Shown here: piece by piece, positions 49,204-58,969 of the stretch
How positions within the stretch are numbered: position 1 is the first letter of the stretch
How the letters are laid out: every line of letters begins with the position of its first letter
DNA from: CAG-791 sp045130475
GTDB taxonomy: Bacteria > Bacillota > Clostridia > Lachnospirales > Lachnospiraceae
Direction of reading: 5' to 3'
NCBI GenBank assembly: GCA_045130475.1
Contig: JBGUPU010000044.1
Span: 62,001 to 126,000, forward strand
Length of the DNA stretch: 64,000 bases
Notes under the pieces: generated by a model
Told to the model about the DNA's origin: nothing
The model's input: only the letters and a program-made list of their open reading frames with translations
Databases searched by the model: none
Made by a program: the position numbers and the translations under genes

Positions 49204-52200
49204 ATGAAAAGTCAAAAAGTGATAGCCCTGCTGCTATCGACGGCCCTGTCAATCTCCACCTGTGTCCCGCTCGGAAGCATAACGGCTCTGGGTGCGGAAG
49301 CCGGAACGACTGCGCAGGCGGTCGAAGTACAGGAGGAAGTCTCTGATTCTGCGGAGAGCGCAGAATCACCAGAGGAAGAAGAAGCTTCCGCCACGGAAGA
49401 AACGGTTGCCGCGGACGAGCAGGAAGCAGCTTCCCAGGAGACTGCGACAGAAGAAACGGAAAACACTGAAGAAAATGTAACAGACGAAGTTGAAGACGAC
49501 AGTAATGAATCTGCCGATGAGACCGAAGCCGCTGTTCCTGCACAGGAGGCAGAGTCACCCGAGGCAGATGACAACACAGGCAGCGAAGAAGCAGACACAG
49601 CCGCTTCAGAAGAAACCGCTGTTCCTGCTGAAGAGCCTGTCCAAAGTGAGAATGTCGAAAACAGCACTGACATTACTGCCCCTGCCCTGACAGAAACAGT
49701 AGAGACCGAGGCTCAGAACTCAGTCGATGCCTCCGCTTCTGTCGATTTCTCAAATGCTGAGGAAATCAAAGCCGGGGAATCCCATAAAGTAGATATCACG
49801 GAAGAAGGCGGGTCTGTTCTCTTTCGCTTTGTTCCGGAAGAGACTGCTGCATACAGCTTCTATTCTGACGAAAACAGCGGCGATCCCAGGGCGAGTCTGT
49901 ATGATGCAGACAAATCCCTGATCGGCACATGGGATGATCAGAATGGTAATAATTTTTATATCCAAAGAACATTTGAGAAGGGTGAAACCTATTACTTCGA
50001 AGCCGAAATGTACAGCGGTACCGGATCCTACTCAGCTCATTTAATAAAAGATGAATTTTATGCCGAGTACGCCACAGGCTCAAACAGGACCGTGTTCCTG
50101 AATGATGAGGTAACTCTGGAAGTGCGTGCATTTTCCAATTCAGCACTCAGTTATCAATGGTACGATATCGACAACGAGGAAAAAATAGAAGGTGCCACTT
50201 CCGCTGCTTATACGTTTACAGCACAGAAAAACGCATCCTATCGCTGCCATGTTTCTGATGAAAACGGTAACTATAACGATTTATATTTCAACATCTATAT
50301 TGATAATCGTTTAAAGGCTTATGTGATCGATGAATACGGCGATGAAACCGCCTGGCCAACCGTTAATGTCGCACCCAATGGTTCTGCCGAACTGAACGTC
50401 ACTGTATCCGCTGATGATATGACCGGGCTCACCTATAAGTGGAGTGACAGTAACGGTAATCCCGTTGAAGGCGCCGGTAATACTACCTGCACAATCGGCC
50501 CTGTCACACAAAATCAATACTACGAGTTCTATGTATATGATCAATATGGCAATAGCAGCAATGTAACTTTCTATGTCCGTGTGCAGAATCACCTGGAGGC
50601 TTATACCATCAATGAATATGGCGATCAAACCGGTTCGTCAAATGTTTATGTGGCCCCCCATGGCTCTGCTGAGCTTAACGTCACTGTATCCGCTGATGAT
50701 ATGACCGGGCTCACCTATGAGTGGCGTGACGATAACGGTAATCTCATTGAAGGCGCCGGTAATACCACCTGCACAATCGGCCCTGTCACAGGGTATGAGC
50801 AATACAACTTCCGTGTCTATGACCAATATGGCAATAGCCGTAGTGTATATTTCTATGTCTATGTTCAGAACCATCTGGAGGCTTATTTCATAGATGACGA
50901 AGGTGGTCAACATACCTATCCGACCGTTTACGTAGCACCGAACGAATCTACTGAACTGAGTGTCACTGTATCCGCTGAGGATATGACCGGGCTCACCTAT
51001 GAGTGGCGTGACGGTAAAGGTAATCTCATTGAAGGCGCCGGTAATACTACCTGCGCAATCGGGCCTGTCACACAAAATCAATACTACGACTTCTTTGTAG
51101 ATGATCCATATGGCAATAGCCGCAATGTATCTTTCTATGTCTGTGTGCAGAATCACCTGGAGGCTTATACCATCAATGAATATGGCAATCAGACCGCCTG
51201 GCCAGATGTTTATGTCACACCCAATGGTTCTACTGAACTGAACGTCACTGTATCCGCTGATGATATGACCGGGCTCACCTATGAGTGGCGTGACGGTAAT
51301 GGCAATCTCGTTGAAGGCGCCGGTAATACTACCTGCACAATCGGGCCTGTCACAGGGTATGAGCGATATAACTTCTACGTCTATGACCAATACGGCAACA
51401 GTCAGTATGTAACTTTCGATGTATATGTTCAGAACCATCTGGAGGCTTATTTCATAGATGACGAAGGTGGTCAATATACCTATCCGACCGTTTACGTAGC
51501 ACCGAACGAATCTGCTGAACTGAGTGTTACTGTATCCGCTGATGATATGACTGGGCTTACCTATGAGTGGCGTGACGGTGACGGCACTCCCGTTGAAGGC
51601 GCCGGTAAAACCACTTGCCCAATCGGGCCTGTCACAGGGTATGAAAGATATTATTTCACTGTCTCTGACCAATATGGCAATAGCAGTAGTGTATCTTTCT
51701 ATGTCCGTGTGCAGAACCACTTGAATGCTTATGTCCTGGATGAATATGGCTTTCATAATAACTCTAAGACCGTTTATGTTGCACCGAACGGATCTGCTGA
51801 GCTGAGTGCCACAGTATCTGCTGATGATATGAGTCAGCTCACCTATGAGTGGCGTGACAGCGACTATAATACTATAGAGGATGCAAAAAAACCCTCCTTA
51901 ATGGTTGAATCTGTTATAGAGGACAAATACTATACTTTCACAGTCCATGACCAGTATGGCAACAGTGTGAGTGTAAACTTTAGTGTCTGTGTGCAGAACA
52001 ATCTGAAAGCTTATTTCGAAGATGAATATGGTAATCAAACTACCTACCCGACCGTTTACACAGCACCGAACGGATCTGCTGATCTGAGTGTCATTGTATC
52101 TGCTGATGATATGAGTCAGCTTACCTATGAGTGGCGTGACAGCGACGACAATCTCGTTGAGGGCGCCGGCAACACTACTTGCACGATCGGCCCTGTCACA

Positions 52201-54681
52201 GGATATGAAAGATATTATTTCATTGTCTCTGACCAGTACGGCAACAGCAAGGAAATATACTTCACTGTCCGTGTGCAGAACAATCTGAGTGCTGATTCTG
52301 AGGGTGACAGCAGCTATCACGTCACTCCTGGTTCGCCTGTCACTTTAAAGGTCAATGTATCTGCTGATGATATGACTGGCCTTAAATACAATTGGTATAC
52401 TAACTATGAAGAGACTCTGATTCAGGGTGCAGATTCACTCTCTTATACGATTGAATCTGTCACAGAAAGCAACGAATATGTGTTCCGGGTCTCTGACCAG
52501 TACGGCAACACAGACAGCGTCTATTTCTATGTGTATGCGGATAACAACCTTAACATCTACCCTGAAGGTAATCAATATTATGACGAAGATAAAACAATTT
52601 ATGCCTCACCCGGAGAGTCTCTTGATCTTAAGGTCATCTCCACTGCCAATGATTCGTCTCACCTCTCCTTCCAGTGGTATCAGGACGGTGAACCAATTGA
52701 TGGTAGTACATCCAGTACCTTTAGGATAAATTCTGCCGCAAAAAAATCCATTTACAGATGCACAGTAACTGACCAATACGGGAATTCACGTTCCGCATAT
52801 TTCTATATCGAAATAGAAAACCACTTTAATGCTTTTCCAGAAGGAAATGATCCGGACGAATATTCAAAAGAGATTTTCGCTGCACCTGGCAGTTCTGTCA
52901 ATCTGAAAGTCACTGCATCAGCAGACAATTTGGAAGGGGTGACTTATCAGTGGTTTAGTGGAGACGACACGCCCATTTCAAATGCAAAAGCTGCTTCCTA
53001 TACGGTTAACTCTGTTACTGAAAGGAAGTCTTATAAATGCAATGTTAAAGATAAATACGGCAACACTAAGTATGTTCAGTTCTATGTTTCCCCTCTGGTT
53101 TACTCCGGGGAAAAATCGATCAAAGCAGGAGACATTACTCAAATTAGTGTCAGTCAAGAGTCTCCATATGCACTTTTCAAATTCACACCGACGGAGACTT
53201 CCGGCTACACCTTGTATTCTACCGGTGACGATGTAGATTCCTATATAGAAGTGTTTAATAGTTCCTATCAAAGGCTCTTCTACAATGATGACAGCGGCGA
53301 TGGCTGGAATTTCAAATTATCAAAGGTATTTACAGCCGGGACGACCTATTATATTCGTGCAAGAGCTTATTCCAGCGATTCAAGCGAAGACTTTACGATG
53401 TACCTGGAAAAGGATTCCAGAAAGAGTCAGGTCCTTTCCGCCAATGACATGACCCTGATCAACGGATCCAACAAGTACATTACTGTCAGCGGAGCACAAG
53501 GCAGTCTGCATTTCGAGAGCAGCAATTACGGCGTTGCAGAAGTATCTGAGGACGGTGAGATACTTACCTATAGGACCGGCACCTCAATCATCACCATCTA
53601 TGCCGATGGCACAGACGAATATCTGCCTTCTGAAAGTATCAAAATCACAGTCACCGTAACGGAACAGATTGTAGATATCAACACCGCCGCTGTTTCCGGT
53701 CTTACTGCCAGGACTTACAACGGCAAAGCCCAGACGCAGACACCTGTAGTGAAAATAGGCTCAACCATTCTCCGAGCCGGTACTGATTATACTGTTTCCT
53801 ACAAGAACAATACGAATGCCGGAACAGCCACCGTCACCTTCACAGGCAAGGGCAACTACACCGGAACGAAGTCTGCAACGTTCGTGATCAACAAAGCGGC
53901 ACAGAATATAGCCTTAAAAGTATCTGCTGCATCGATTGCAGTCGGAAAGACAGCGACTGTATCCATTACAGGTGCTGTAGGAGCAAAATCCTATAAGTCT
54001 TCCCTCGCGACTGTAGCTGCGGTAAACGCTGCAGGAACGGTCACCGCAAAGAAAGTTGGCAGTACAACAGTCACAGCAACTGCTGCGGCAACAGCAAACT
54101 ACAAGGCTGCATCCAGGACAGTCTCCATCAAGGTGGTCCCTGCCGCGACATCCTCGATCACGGCAGCCAACCTGGCGACCGGGATCAAGCTGACCTGGAA
54201 GAGTGTTGCCGGTGCGACAGGCTACAGGATTTACAGGGGATCCAAACTGATCAAGACCATTAAAGGCGGCTCCATAATAACCTGTACAGATACGACAGCC
54301 AATGCCAACGGCACACTGTATACCTTCAAAGTATTCCCGACGGCAGCTACCGGAACCGGTCTTGGAAGATCTCTGGCAGTCTATCGGATTGCCAGACCGG
54401 CAGTTTCCTCTGTCAAAAACACTGCAGCCAAAAAGATGACTGTCAGGTGGAAGAAGAACGCCAAGGCGAATGGATACCAGATTCAGTACAGCACAAACAA
54501 AAAATTTGCAAAAGGGAACAAGACAGCTAACATCACCAGAGCCGCAACTGTTTCCAAAGTGATCGGCAGCCTCGCCAAGGGCAAAACCTACTATGTGAGG
54601 ATCCGTACCTACAAGACGGTCGGCAAATCGAAATGCTGGTCTGCATGGAGTGCTGCAAAAACTGTTAAAATCACCAAGTAG
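49204..54681 (+). CDS. Large secreted multi-domain protein with eleven Ig-like repeats
   Basis: From ATG 49204 (AAGGAGG 6 bases upstream) the protein has 1825 residues. Signal peptide with likely cleavage after ALGA (31); an acidic Glu/Ala/Thr-rich stretch (about 32-178); a pre-peptidase-C-like beta domain (about 186-283); eleven Ig-like units (about 283-1297), most ending in YDQYGNS-type motifs; a second PPC-like domain (about 1299-1408); Big-2-like, MBG-like and Big-2-like domains (about 1411-1649); and two fibronectin-III-like domains to the end. There is no LPXTG or other wall anchor and no enzymatic domain. It is probably a surface or matrix adhesin; the ligand is unknown. It stands alone and ends in a strong terminator. 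Confidence 0.93.
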   Translation: MKSQKVIALLLSTALSISTCVPLGSITALGAEAGTTAQAVEVQEEVSDSAESAESPEEEEASATEETVAADEQEAASQETATEETENTEENVTDEVEDDSNESADETEAAVPAQEAESPEADDNTGSEEADTAASEETAVPAEEPVQSENVENSTDITAPALTETVETEAQNSVDASASVDFSNAEEIKAGESHKVDITEEGGSVLFRFVPEETAAYSFYSDENSGDPRASLYDADKSLIGTWDDQNGNNFYIQRTFEKGETYYFEAEMYSGTGSYSAHLIKDEFYAEYATGSNRTVFLNDEVTLEVRAFSNSALSYQWYDIDNEEKIEGATSAAYTFTAQKNASYRCHVSDENGNYNDLYFNIYIDNRLKAYVIDEYGDETAWPTVNVAPNGSAELNVTVSADDMTGLTYKWSDSNGNPVEGAGNTTCTIGPVTQNQYYEFYVYDQYGNSSNVTFYVRVQNHLEAYTINEYGDQTGSSNVYVAPHGSAELNVTVSADDMTGLTYEWRDDNGNLIEGAGNTTCTIGPVTGYEQYNFRVYDQYGNSRSVYFYVYVQNHLEAYFIDDEGGQHTYPTVYVAPNESTELSVTVSAEDMTGLTYEWRDGKGNLIEGAGNTTCAIGPVTQNQYYDFFVDDPYGNSRNVSFYVCVQNHLEAYTINEYGNQTAWPDVYVTPNGSTELNVTVSADDMTGLTYEWRDGNGNLVEGAGNTTCTIGPVTGYERYNFYVYDQYGNSQYVTFDVYVQNHLEAYFIDDEGGQYTYPTVYVAPNESAELSVTVSADDMTGLTYEWRDGDGTPVEGAGKTTCPIGPVTGYERYYFTVSDQYGNSSSVSFYVRVQNHLNAYVLDEYGFHNNSKTVYVAPNGSAELSATVSADDMSQLTYEWRDSDYNTIEDAKKPSLMVESVIEDKYYTFTVHDQYGNSVSVNFSVCVQNNLKAYFEDEYGNQTTYPTVYTAPNGSADLSVIVSADDMSQLTYEWRDSDDNLVEGAGNTTCTIGPVTGYERYYFIVSDQYGNSKEIYFTVRVQNNLSADSEGDSSYHVTPGSPVTLKVNVSADDMTGLKYNWYTNYEETLIQGADSLSYTIESVTESNEYVFRVSDQYGNTDSVYFYVYADNNLNIYPEGNQYYDEDKTIYASPGESLDLKVISTANDSSHLSFQWYQDGEPIDGSTSSTFRINSAAKKSIYRCTVTDQYGNSRSAYFYIEIENHFNAFPEGNDPDEYSKEIFAAPGSSVNLKVTASADNLEGVTYQWFSGDDTPISNAKAASYTVNSVTERKSYKCNVKDKYGNTKYVQFYVSPLVYSGEKSIKAGDITQISVSQESPYALFKFTPTETSGYTLYSTGDDVDSYIEVFNSSYQRLFYNDDSGDGWNFKLSKVFTAGTTYYIRARAYSSDSSEDFTMYLEKDSRKSQVLSANDMTLINGSNKYITVSGAQGSLHFESSNYGVAEVSEDGEILTYRTGTSIITIYADGTDEYLPSESIKITVTVTEQIVDINTAAVSGLTARTYNGKAQTQTPVVKIGSTILRAGTDYTVSYKNNTNAGTATVTFTGKGNYTGTKSATFVINKAAQNIALKVSAASIAVGKTATVSITGAVGAKSYKSSLATVAAVNAAGTVTAKKVGSTTVTATAAATANYKAASRTVSIKVVPAATSSITAANLATGIKLTWKSVAGATGYRIYRGSKLIKTIKGGSIITCTDTTANANGTLYTFKVFPTAATGTGLGRSLAVYRIARPAVSSVKNTAAKKMTVRWKKNAKANGYQIQYSTNKKFAKGNKTANITRAATVSKVIGSLAKGKTYYVRIRTYKTVGKSKCWSAWSAAKTVKITK
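50311..52284 (+). repeat. Seven in-register 282-bp tandem repeats
   Basis: Units begin at 50311, 50593, 50875, 51157, 51439, 51721 and 52003, each exactly 282 bp (94 codons). Less regular units lie on both sides (264 and 276 bp next on the right). Units at 50593 and 51157 share LEAYTINEYG, and units at 50875 and 51439 share LEAYFIDDEGGQ, revealing a 564-bp higher-order duplication. Confidence 0.95.
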
Positions 54682-54797
54682 ACCATTTAAGTTTCTACAA
54701 TAACCGATATGGCAGCACTCAACCGCCGTTGCATACAGAATCAGGTTTCAGACTTTTGAACCTAAAGATACGGGTTAATCCCGTACTCCATGAGCGC

Positions 54798-54832
54798 AAA
54801 GAAGCCGGACTTTTCGAAGTCCGGCTTCTTTG
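54798..54832. terminator. Bidirectional terminator
   Basis: AAAGAAGCCGGACTT pairs perfectly with AAGTCCGGCTTCTTT around TTCG. It lies between the convergent surface-protein and SDR genes and can serve both. Confidence 0.9.
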
Positions 54833-54939
54833 TATATTCAGTATAGTTAGTCTATTTGCTGTTTTTCAGCTGTCTGCCGACTGATCGGGGCTTTCTCACG
54901 GATCCTGTGCGATAAAGAATCCATTAATCCATTGCCGAT

Positions 54940-56001
54940 TCAGGCCTTTCCCGGTTCCGCTCCTGCTTTCGCAGCGGGCGCCGCCATTTTCTTTTTCTGC
55001 TGGGCGGCAGTCAGGCGCACGGTAAGCGCCGCGGGGATGAAGCGTTGGCCGATGACGGCAGCGCGGATCTCCCGCCCCGGTATGATCAAAGTCTGTCTGC
55101 GCTCCATCATGCGAAGTGCATATTCCACACATTCCTCTGGGGAAATCCCGGGCAGGGCAAAGGAGACATCGGCAACATCATTGAATTCCGTGTTGACAGG
55201 ACCGGGGCACAGGCATCCGACATAGACGGGCGAACCTGCCTGGCGGAGTTCCTCCGCCACCCCGCGGGTGAGACTGGCCATATAGGCTTTGGTCGCGTAG
55301 TAGCCGGACATATAGGGGCCTGCAGGGAAAAGTCCCGCGGAAGATGCGACATTGAGGATGGCGCCGCCTCCCTCCGCCTCCATGCGGTGCAGGATATATT
55401 TGAACAATACATGCTGGGCAGTCACGTTGACATCGACCATGCCGATTTCCCGTGCAACTTCTGTTGTCATAAAGGGACCGCTGACACCGAATCCTGCATT
55501 GTTGATAAAAACATCAATGCGGCGTCCTACAAGGTCCTCGCACAGACGGATCAGGTCTTCGCGCCTCGCCAGATCTGCCGGCAGCAGAAGGCACTCTGTG
55601 CCGAGTTCCCTGCGCAGGGCTTCCAGCCGGTCGCGGCGGCGGGCGATCAGGATCAGAGGATATCCTTCCAGGGAAAGGCGGCGGGCAAATTCCATTCCGA
55701 TCCCGGAACTGGCGCCTGTTACCACAGCGTAATTCTTCCGACCGTATCCTGCGGGATCTCCTGACAGATCTCCCTGTTCTGCTCCTTCTGCTCTCGTCAG
55801 GGTTTCTTTGAGCATGCTCTCCGCATTCTGCGCACAGATACCGGCTGCTTTCTTCATGGATCTGCCCAGGATCCTGCCGGTGTCTTTCATGTATTTCAGA
55901 TAGGGCTCTGCCCTCTGGATGATACGTTTATCCAAACCAGGTACCTCATATGTATTTTTGATTATGTAATCTTCTGCCTGTATATTCTTCTGTTCATTCA
56001 C
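54940..56001 (-). CDS. Short-chain dehydrogenase/reductase
   Basis: The 353-residue protein has a classical SDR domain from about residue 88: NAD(P) site VVTGASSGIGMEFAR, INNAGFGVSG, a catalytic serine in NVASSAGLFPAG and the active pair Y-K in GYYATKAYM. The two arginines in LIARRRDRL suggest NADP preference. The roughly 88 residues before the Rossmann fold are helical and charged and not part of a normal SDR, so the true start may lie at an inner ATG; no candidate has a clear ribosome binding site. The C-terminus is basic and Ala-rich. Substrate unknown. Confidence 0.88.
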   Translation of the reverse strand: MNEQKNIQAEDYIIKNTYEVPGLDKRIIQRAEPYLKYMKDTGRILGRSMKKAAGICAQNAESMLKETLTRAEGAEQGDLSGDPAGYGRKNYAVVTGASSGIGMEFARRLSLEGYPLILIARRRDRLEALRRELGTECLLLPADLARREDLIRLCEDLVGRRIDVFINNAGFGVSGPFMTTEVAREIGMVDVNVTAQHVLFKYILHRMEAEGGGAILNVASSAGLFPAGPYMSGYYATKAYMASLTRGVAEELRQAGSPVYVGCLCPGPVNTEFNDVADVSFALPGISPEECVEYALRMMERRQTLIIPGREIRAAVIGQRFIPAALTVRLTAAQQKKKMAAPAAKAGAEPGKA

Positions 56002-56072
56002 TAAAACCGGCTGCGAACGGCCCCGTTTTCAGGTTCCCGCTTCCCGCCTTGCCGGTCTTTGGCATCTGTCGT

Positions 56073-57059
56073 TCAGACATCCGTGGGAAAAGGAATTCCT
56101 GCACCGAGACGGGCGCGTTCAATCGTCCGCATGACGGCCAGAGTGATCTCCAGCTCACGCTCCATGAAAGCGCGGTCATTTTCGGCAACAGCGCGGGAGA
56201 AATTGCGGAACTCCTGTACCAGGCGGTTTTTGTCTGCGGGCGGAGTGAATTCCTCAACCTGCTTGTTGACACAATAGCGGAGCCTCTCCACTTCGTTGGG
56301 CTTCCCCGGGACCTGGATCCAGCCCTTTTCACCCTGAATAGTAAAATGGCAGGGGCTGTCGGAATCTTTTGCACCCGCAAGAACACCGACAAAATCCTTG
56401 TATTTCAGAACTGCGATGCCGGAGGTGTCGACACCGTTAAATCCGATATTGGGGAAATACTGTACATCCTCGGGCTCGCCCATAAGCGCGACAGCCATAT
56501 TGAAATTGTAGACATTGAGATCATAGAGTGCGCCGCCGCAGGCAGCCAGGTCAAATGCAGGGGCGACATCGCCGTTCAGATACCGGTCATATCTGCTGGA
56601 GTACTGGCTGTAATTGGCCTGTATCATGCGGATGCGTCCAATAGAAGGGAGGACCTCCCGCATGCGCTCAATGATCCTGCAGTTGCGGTTTGTCACAGCC
56701 TCGAAAATAAACCTGCCCTTGCTCCGGGCAATGTCCGCCAACTCCTGCGCGTGAGCAGCGAGCGTCGTGAAAGGCTTCTCCATGATGACATCCTTGCCGG
56801 CAAGGAGAGCCTTTTTGCCGTATTCATAGTGGACCAGATTGATGATCCCCACATAGACAGTGTCTATCTCAGGATCTGCCAGCAGCTCGTCGTAATCCGT
56901 ATAAAGCTTCCCAATCCCGAATTTTTCCGCAAAGGCACGTCCCTTCTCAATACTGTGCGGGCGGGCAAGGATCGCTGACAGCTCGATCGCCGGCACCTCT
57001 GACATGGCAGTCAGGGCTTCCGTAATAATAAAACCGGTTCCGATGATCCCTATCTTCAT
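56073..57059 (-). CDS. Gfo/Idh/MocA family oxidoreductase
   Basis: The 328-residue protein has an N-terminal Rossmann fold (KIGIIGTGFIITEAL), the family EKP motif (DVIMEKPFTT, catalytic lysine near 95) and the C-terminal beta-sheet substrate domain with GGALYDLNVYNFNMAV. These NAD(P) enzymes act on sugars, inositols or biliverdin-like substrates; nothing nearby identifies which. Its ATG overlaps the AAA+ gene stop by 4 bp (ATGA), so the two are translationally coupled, which is an unusual pairing. Confidence 0.9.
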   Translation of the reverse strand: MKIGIIGTGFIITEALTAMSEVPAIELSAILARPHSIEKGRAFAEKFGIGKLYTDYDELLADPEIDTVYVGIINLVHYEYGKKALLAGKDVIMEKPFTTLAAHAQELADIARSKGRFIFEAVTNRNCRIIERMREVLPSIGRIRMIQANYSQYSSRYDRYLNGDVAPAFDLAACGGALYDLNVYNFNMAVALMGEPEDVQYFPNIGFNGVDTSGIAVLKYKDFVGVLAGAKDSDSPCHFTIQGEKGWIQVPGKPNEVERLRYCVNKQVEEFTPPADKNRLVQEFRNFSRAVAENDRAFMERELEITLAVMRTIERARLGAGIPFPTDV

Positions 57060-58663
57060 AGATCCCCCTCCTTTTTGTCCGTTCCCTTTTCCGGATCCTC
57101 TTTCTTTTCCTCTTCCTGTTCCGCCGCTTTCTTCTCTTTCTTCTCCGCCTCCTGCTCTGCAGCTTTCTTCAAAGTTTTCTTGGCATCCTCCTCGGCGGTC
57201 TCGACGAGATCCTCGAGAAGGATCTGTTTCATGTCCTCTTTTGTAGGGGATTCAATAGCGGCGACGCGCCGTGCCTGGTTGGTGATGATCTCTTCAAAGA
57301 GATTGCGCACGTCGCGGGCATTTGCATAGTTTTCCCGGGCTGCAAGCTTGCGCTGCACGATCATGGCGCGGATCTGTGCCTTGACATCCTCCTCCGCCTC
57401 ATAATCATACTTTTTGCAGTTCATCTCAAAAATTCCCATGAGCTCGTCGATCGTGTAATCAGGAAATTCTATATATTTATTGAAGCGTGATTTCAATCCG
57501 GGGTTGCTGTTGATGAAAGTCTCCATCGGGCCGGTATATCCGGCGACAATGACGACAAATTCCTCCCGGCTGTCCTCCATTGCCTTGAGGATCGTATCGA
57601 TCGCCTCCTGGCCGAATGTGTCATCCTTGCGGGCAAGGGAATAGGCTTCATCGATGAACAGGACGCCTCCCTTGGCTTCCTCTATTTTCTTCGCGGTCTT
57701 GATCGCAGTCTGTCCCACATAGCCGGCGACAAGACCGGAGCGGTCCACTTCCACCAGCTGGCCCGTGGTCAGCACGCCGATCTGTTTATAAAGCTTTGCC
57801 AGGATTCTGGCCACCGTCGTCTTGCCGGTGCCGGGATTTCCGGTAAATACCAGATGGAGCGAGACCGGGACGGATTTGAGGCCGCCGTCCTTTCGCATCT
57901 TCTGGATCCTGACAAAATCCGTGAGTTCCTTGACATCGTGCTTAATCTTATCGAGACCGATCAGGGAGTCCAGTTCTTCCATGGGATCCTTTTCCGGTTC
58001 CTTCGGCTTTGCAGCAGTCGCTGCAGGCTGTGTGCTCTGCTGCGCCTGCATCTGCGGAAGGCCTGCCTGCGCCGCTCCGGGAGCACCGGGCATCTGCGGA
58101 CTGCCGGCCGTAAAGCCCGTAAACAGATCTCCGTCCGGTCCCTCCATAAGGCCGGGATCGATTTCGCTGCCGGCATTGTTTACAGCTCCTGTGCCCGCTG
58201 CACCACTGGCATTGCCCCGTCCGGTCACAGAAGGCATGCCGTTGTAAAGAGGATGGTCCAGGAGCGACTGCACCTCGCGGAGAGCGTCATTTGCCCGCTG
58301 CAGGGCATCCTTGCGCCCCTGCAGGCCGGAGGACATTTCCTTCTGCCGCTCCTTCATGGCATCTGCCCTGGAGGAAAACTGTGATGTAACTTCCCTGCCC
58401 TTCTGCTCCAGTGTGTCAATCTTATCTCCAAAGGAAAGCGTGGATTCCTCTTCCTTTGCCTTCTGCTTTTTAGAAGAATGCTCCGCAGACTCCTTACCGG
58501 TCCCGTCAGCAGTCTCTCCGTAGGCAAGAGAGCTCTCCTTTCCGTTTTTCTGTCTGCCGAAAAAATCCCCGTACATTCCTGTGAGAAACTTCTTCTCCGC
58601 ATTCTGCAGCGCCTCCAGACGCTCTTTTTCCTGCTCCAGTCTGCTCTTTTTATTTGAACTCAT
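57056..58663 (-). CDS. CbxX/EccA-type AAA+ ATPase
   Basis: The 535-residue protein has a charged, probably coiled N-terminus (about 1-135), a Gly/Ala/Pro/Gln-rich linker (about 140-225) and a CbxX/CfqX AAA+ core. Walker A is G275-NPGTGKT-282, the pore-loop region VDRSGLVAGYVGQT, Walker B V334-LFIDE-339, sensor region VIVAGYTGPM and arginine-finger stretch NPGLKSRFNKYIEFPDY. The C-terminus is a Lys/Glu repeat tail. Relatives include rubisco activase CbbX, SpoVK and EccA of type VII secretion. The possible T7-like substrate near 63 kb fits the last, but no EssC or membrane component is in view. ATG 58663 has GGGGAG at 12 bases. Confidence 0.9.
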   Translation of the reverse strand: MSSNKKSRLEQEKERLEALQNAEKKFLTGMYGDFFGRQKNGKESSLAYGETADGTGKESAEHSSKKQKAKEEESTLSFGDKIDTLEQKGREVTSQFSSRADAMKERQKEMSSGLQGRKDALQRANDALREVQSLLDHPLYNGMPSVTGRGNASGAAGTGAVNNAGSEIDPGLMEGPDGDLFTGFTAGSPQMPGAPGAAQAGLPQMQAQQSTQPAATAAKPKEPEKDPMEELDSLIGLDKIKHDVKELTDFVRIQKMRKDGGLKSVPVSLHLVFTGNPGTGKTTVARILAKLYKQIGVLTTGQLVEVDRSGLVAGYVGQTAIKTAKKIEEAKGGVLFIDEAYSLARKDDTFGQEAIDTILKAMEDSREEFVVIVAGYTGPMETFINSNPGLKSRFNKYIEFPDYTIDELMGIFEMNCKKYDYEAEEDVKAQIRAMIVQRKLAARENYANARDVRNLFEEIITNQARRVAAIESPTKEDMKQILLEDLVETAEEDAKKTLKKAAEQEAEKKEKKAAEQEEEKKEDPEKGTDKKEGDL

Positions 58664-58892
58664 CTGACAGTGTTCTCCCCATCAACCTTCAAACCGGCAG
58701 TTTCCAGGCCGGTCAAACTCCTGTTTTTTTCAAACCACACGTACAAAAACACTTCGAAAATATAGTGGTTCTGAAAAGATACCTGCTTTTTTCATTATAC
58801 GCTTTTGACACTGTATCCTGCAATCAGGTTTTCTGAATGCCCCGGCAGTACCGCTTTCAGACTTGTCTCAAAATGATTGCCTGTTCTGTTCG

Positions 58893-58932
58893 CGGACCGG
58901 AGTCCGGAACATTATTGACGGACTGCAGTCCG
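58893..58932. promoter_or_regulatory. Tandem CGGAC-N4-GTCCG operator-like palindromes
   Basis: Two copies, CGGAC-CGGA-GTCCG (58893-58906) and CGGAC-TGCA-GTCCG (58919-58932), are centred 26 bp apart and end 8 bp before the -35 box. Position and symmetry suit a dimeric activator or repressor. Confidence 0.65.
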
Positions 58933-58940
58933 CAAAGAAT

Positions 58941-58969
58941 TTGCTCTATCACATAAAAGCGTTTATAAT
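58941..58969 (+). promoter_or_regulatory. Promoter of the muramidase-kinase unit
   Basis: TTGCTC (58941-58946), a 17-bp spacer and a perfect TATAAT (58964-58969). Transcription would start near 58977 and leave a leader of about 120 bases before ATG 59097. Confidence 0.65.

Noticed and set aside
50638..51756. 372-codon minus-strand frame
   Set aside because: It exists because the 282-bp repeats keep the opposite frame open; it has no start signal.
50311..52284. Regular repeats as a possible CRISPR array
   Set aside because: The unit is 282 bp, codes continuously for Ig-like domains and has no short repeat and spacer pattern.
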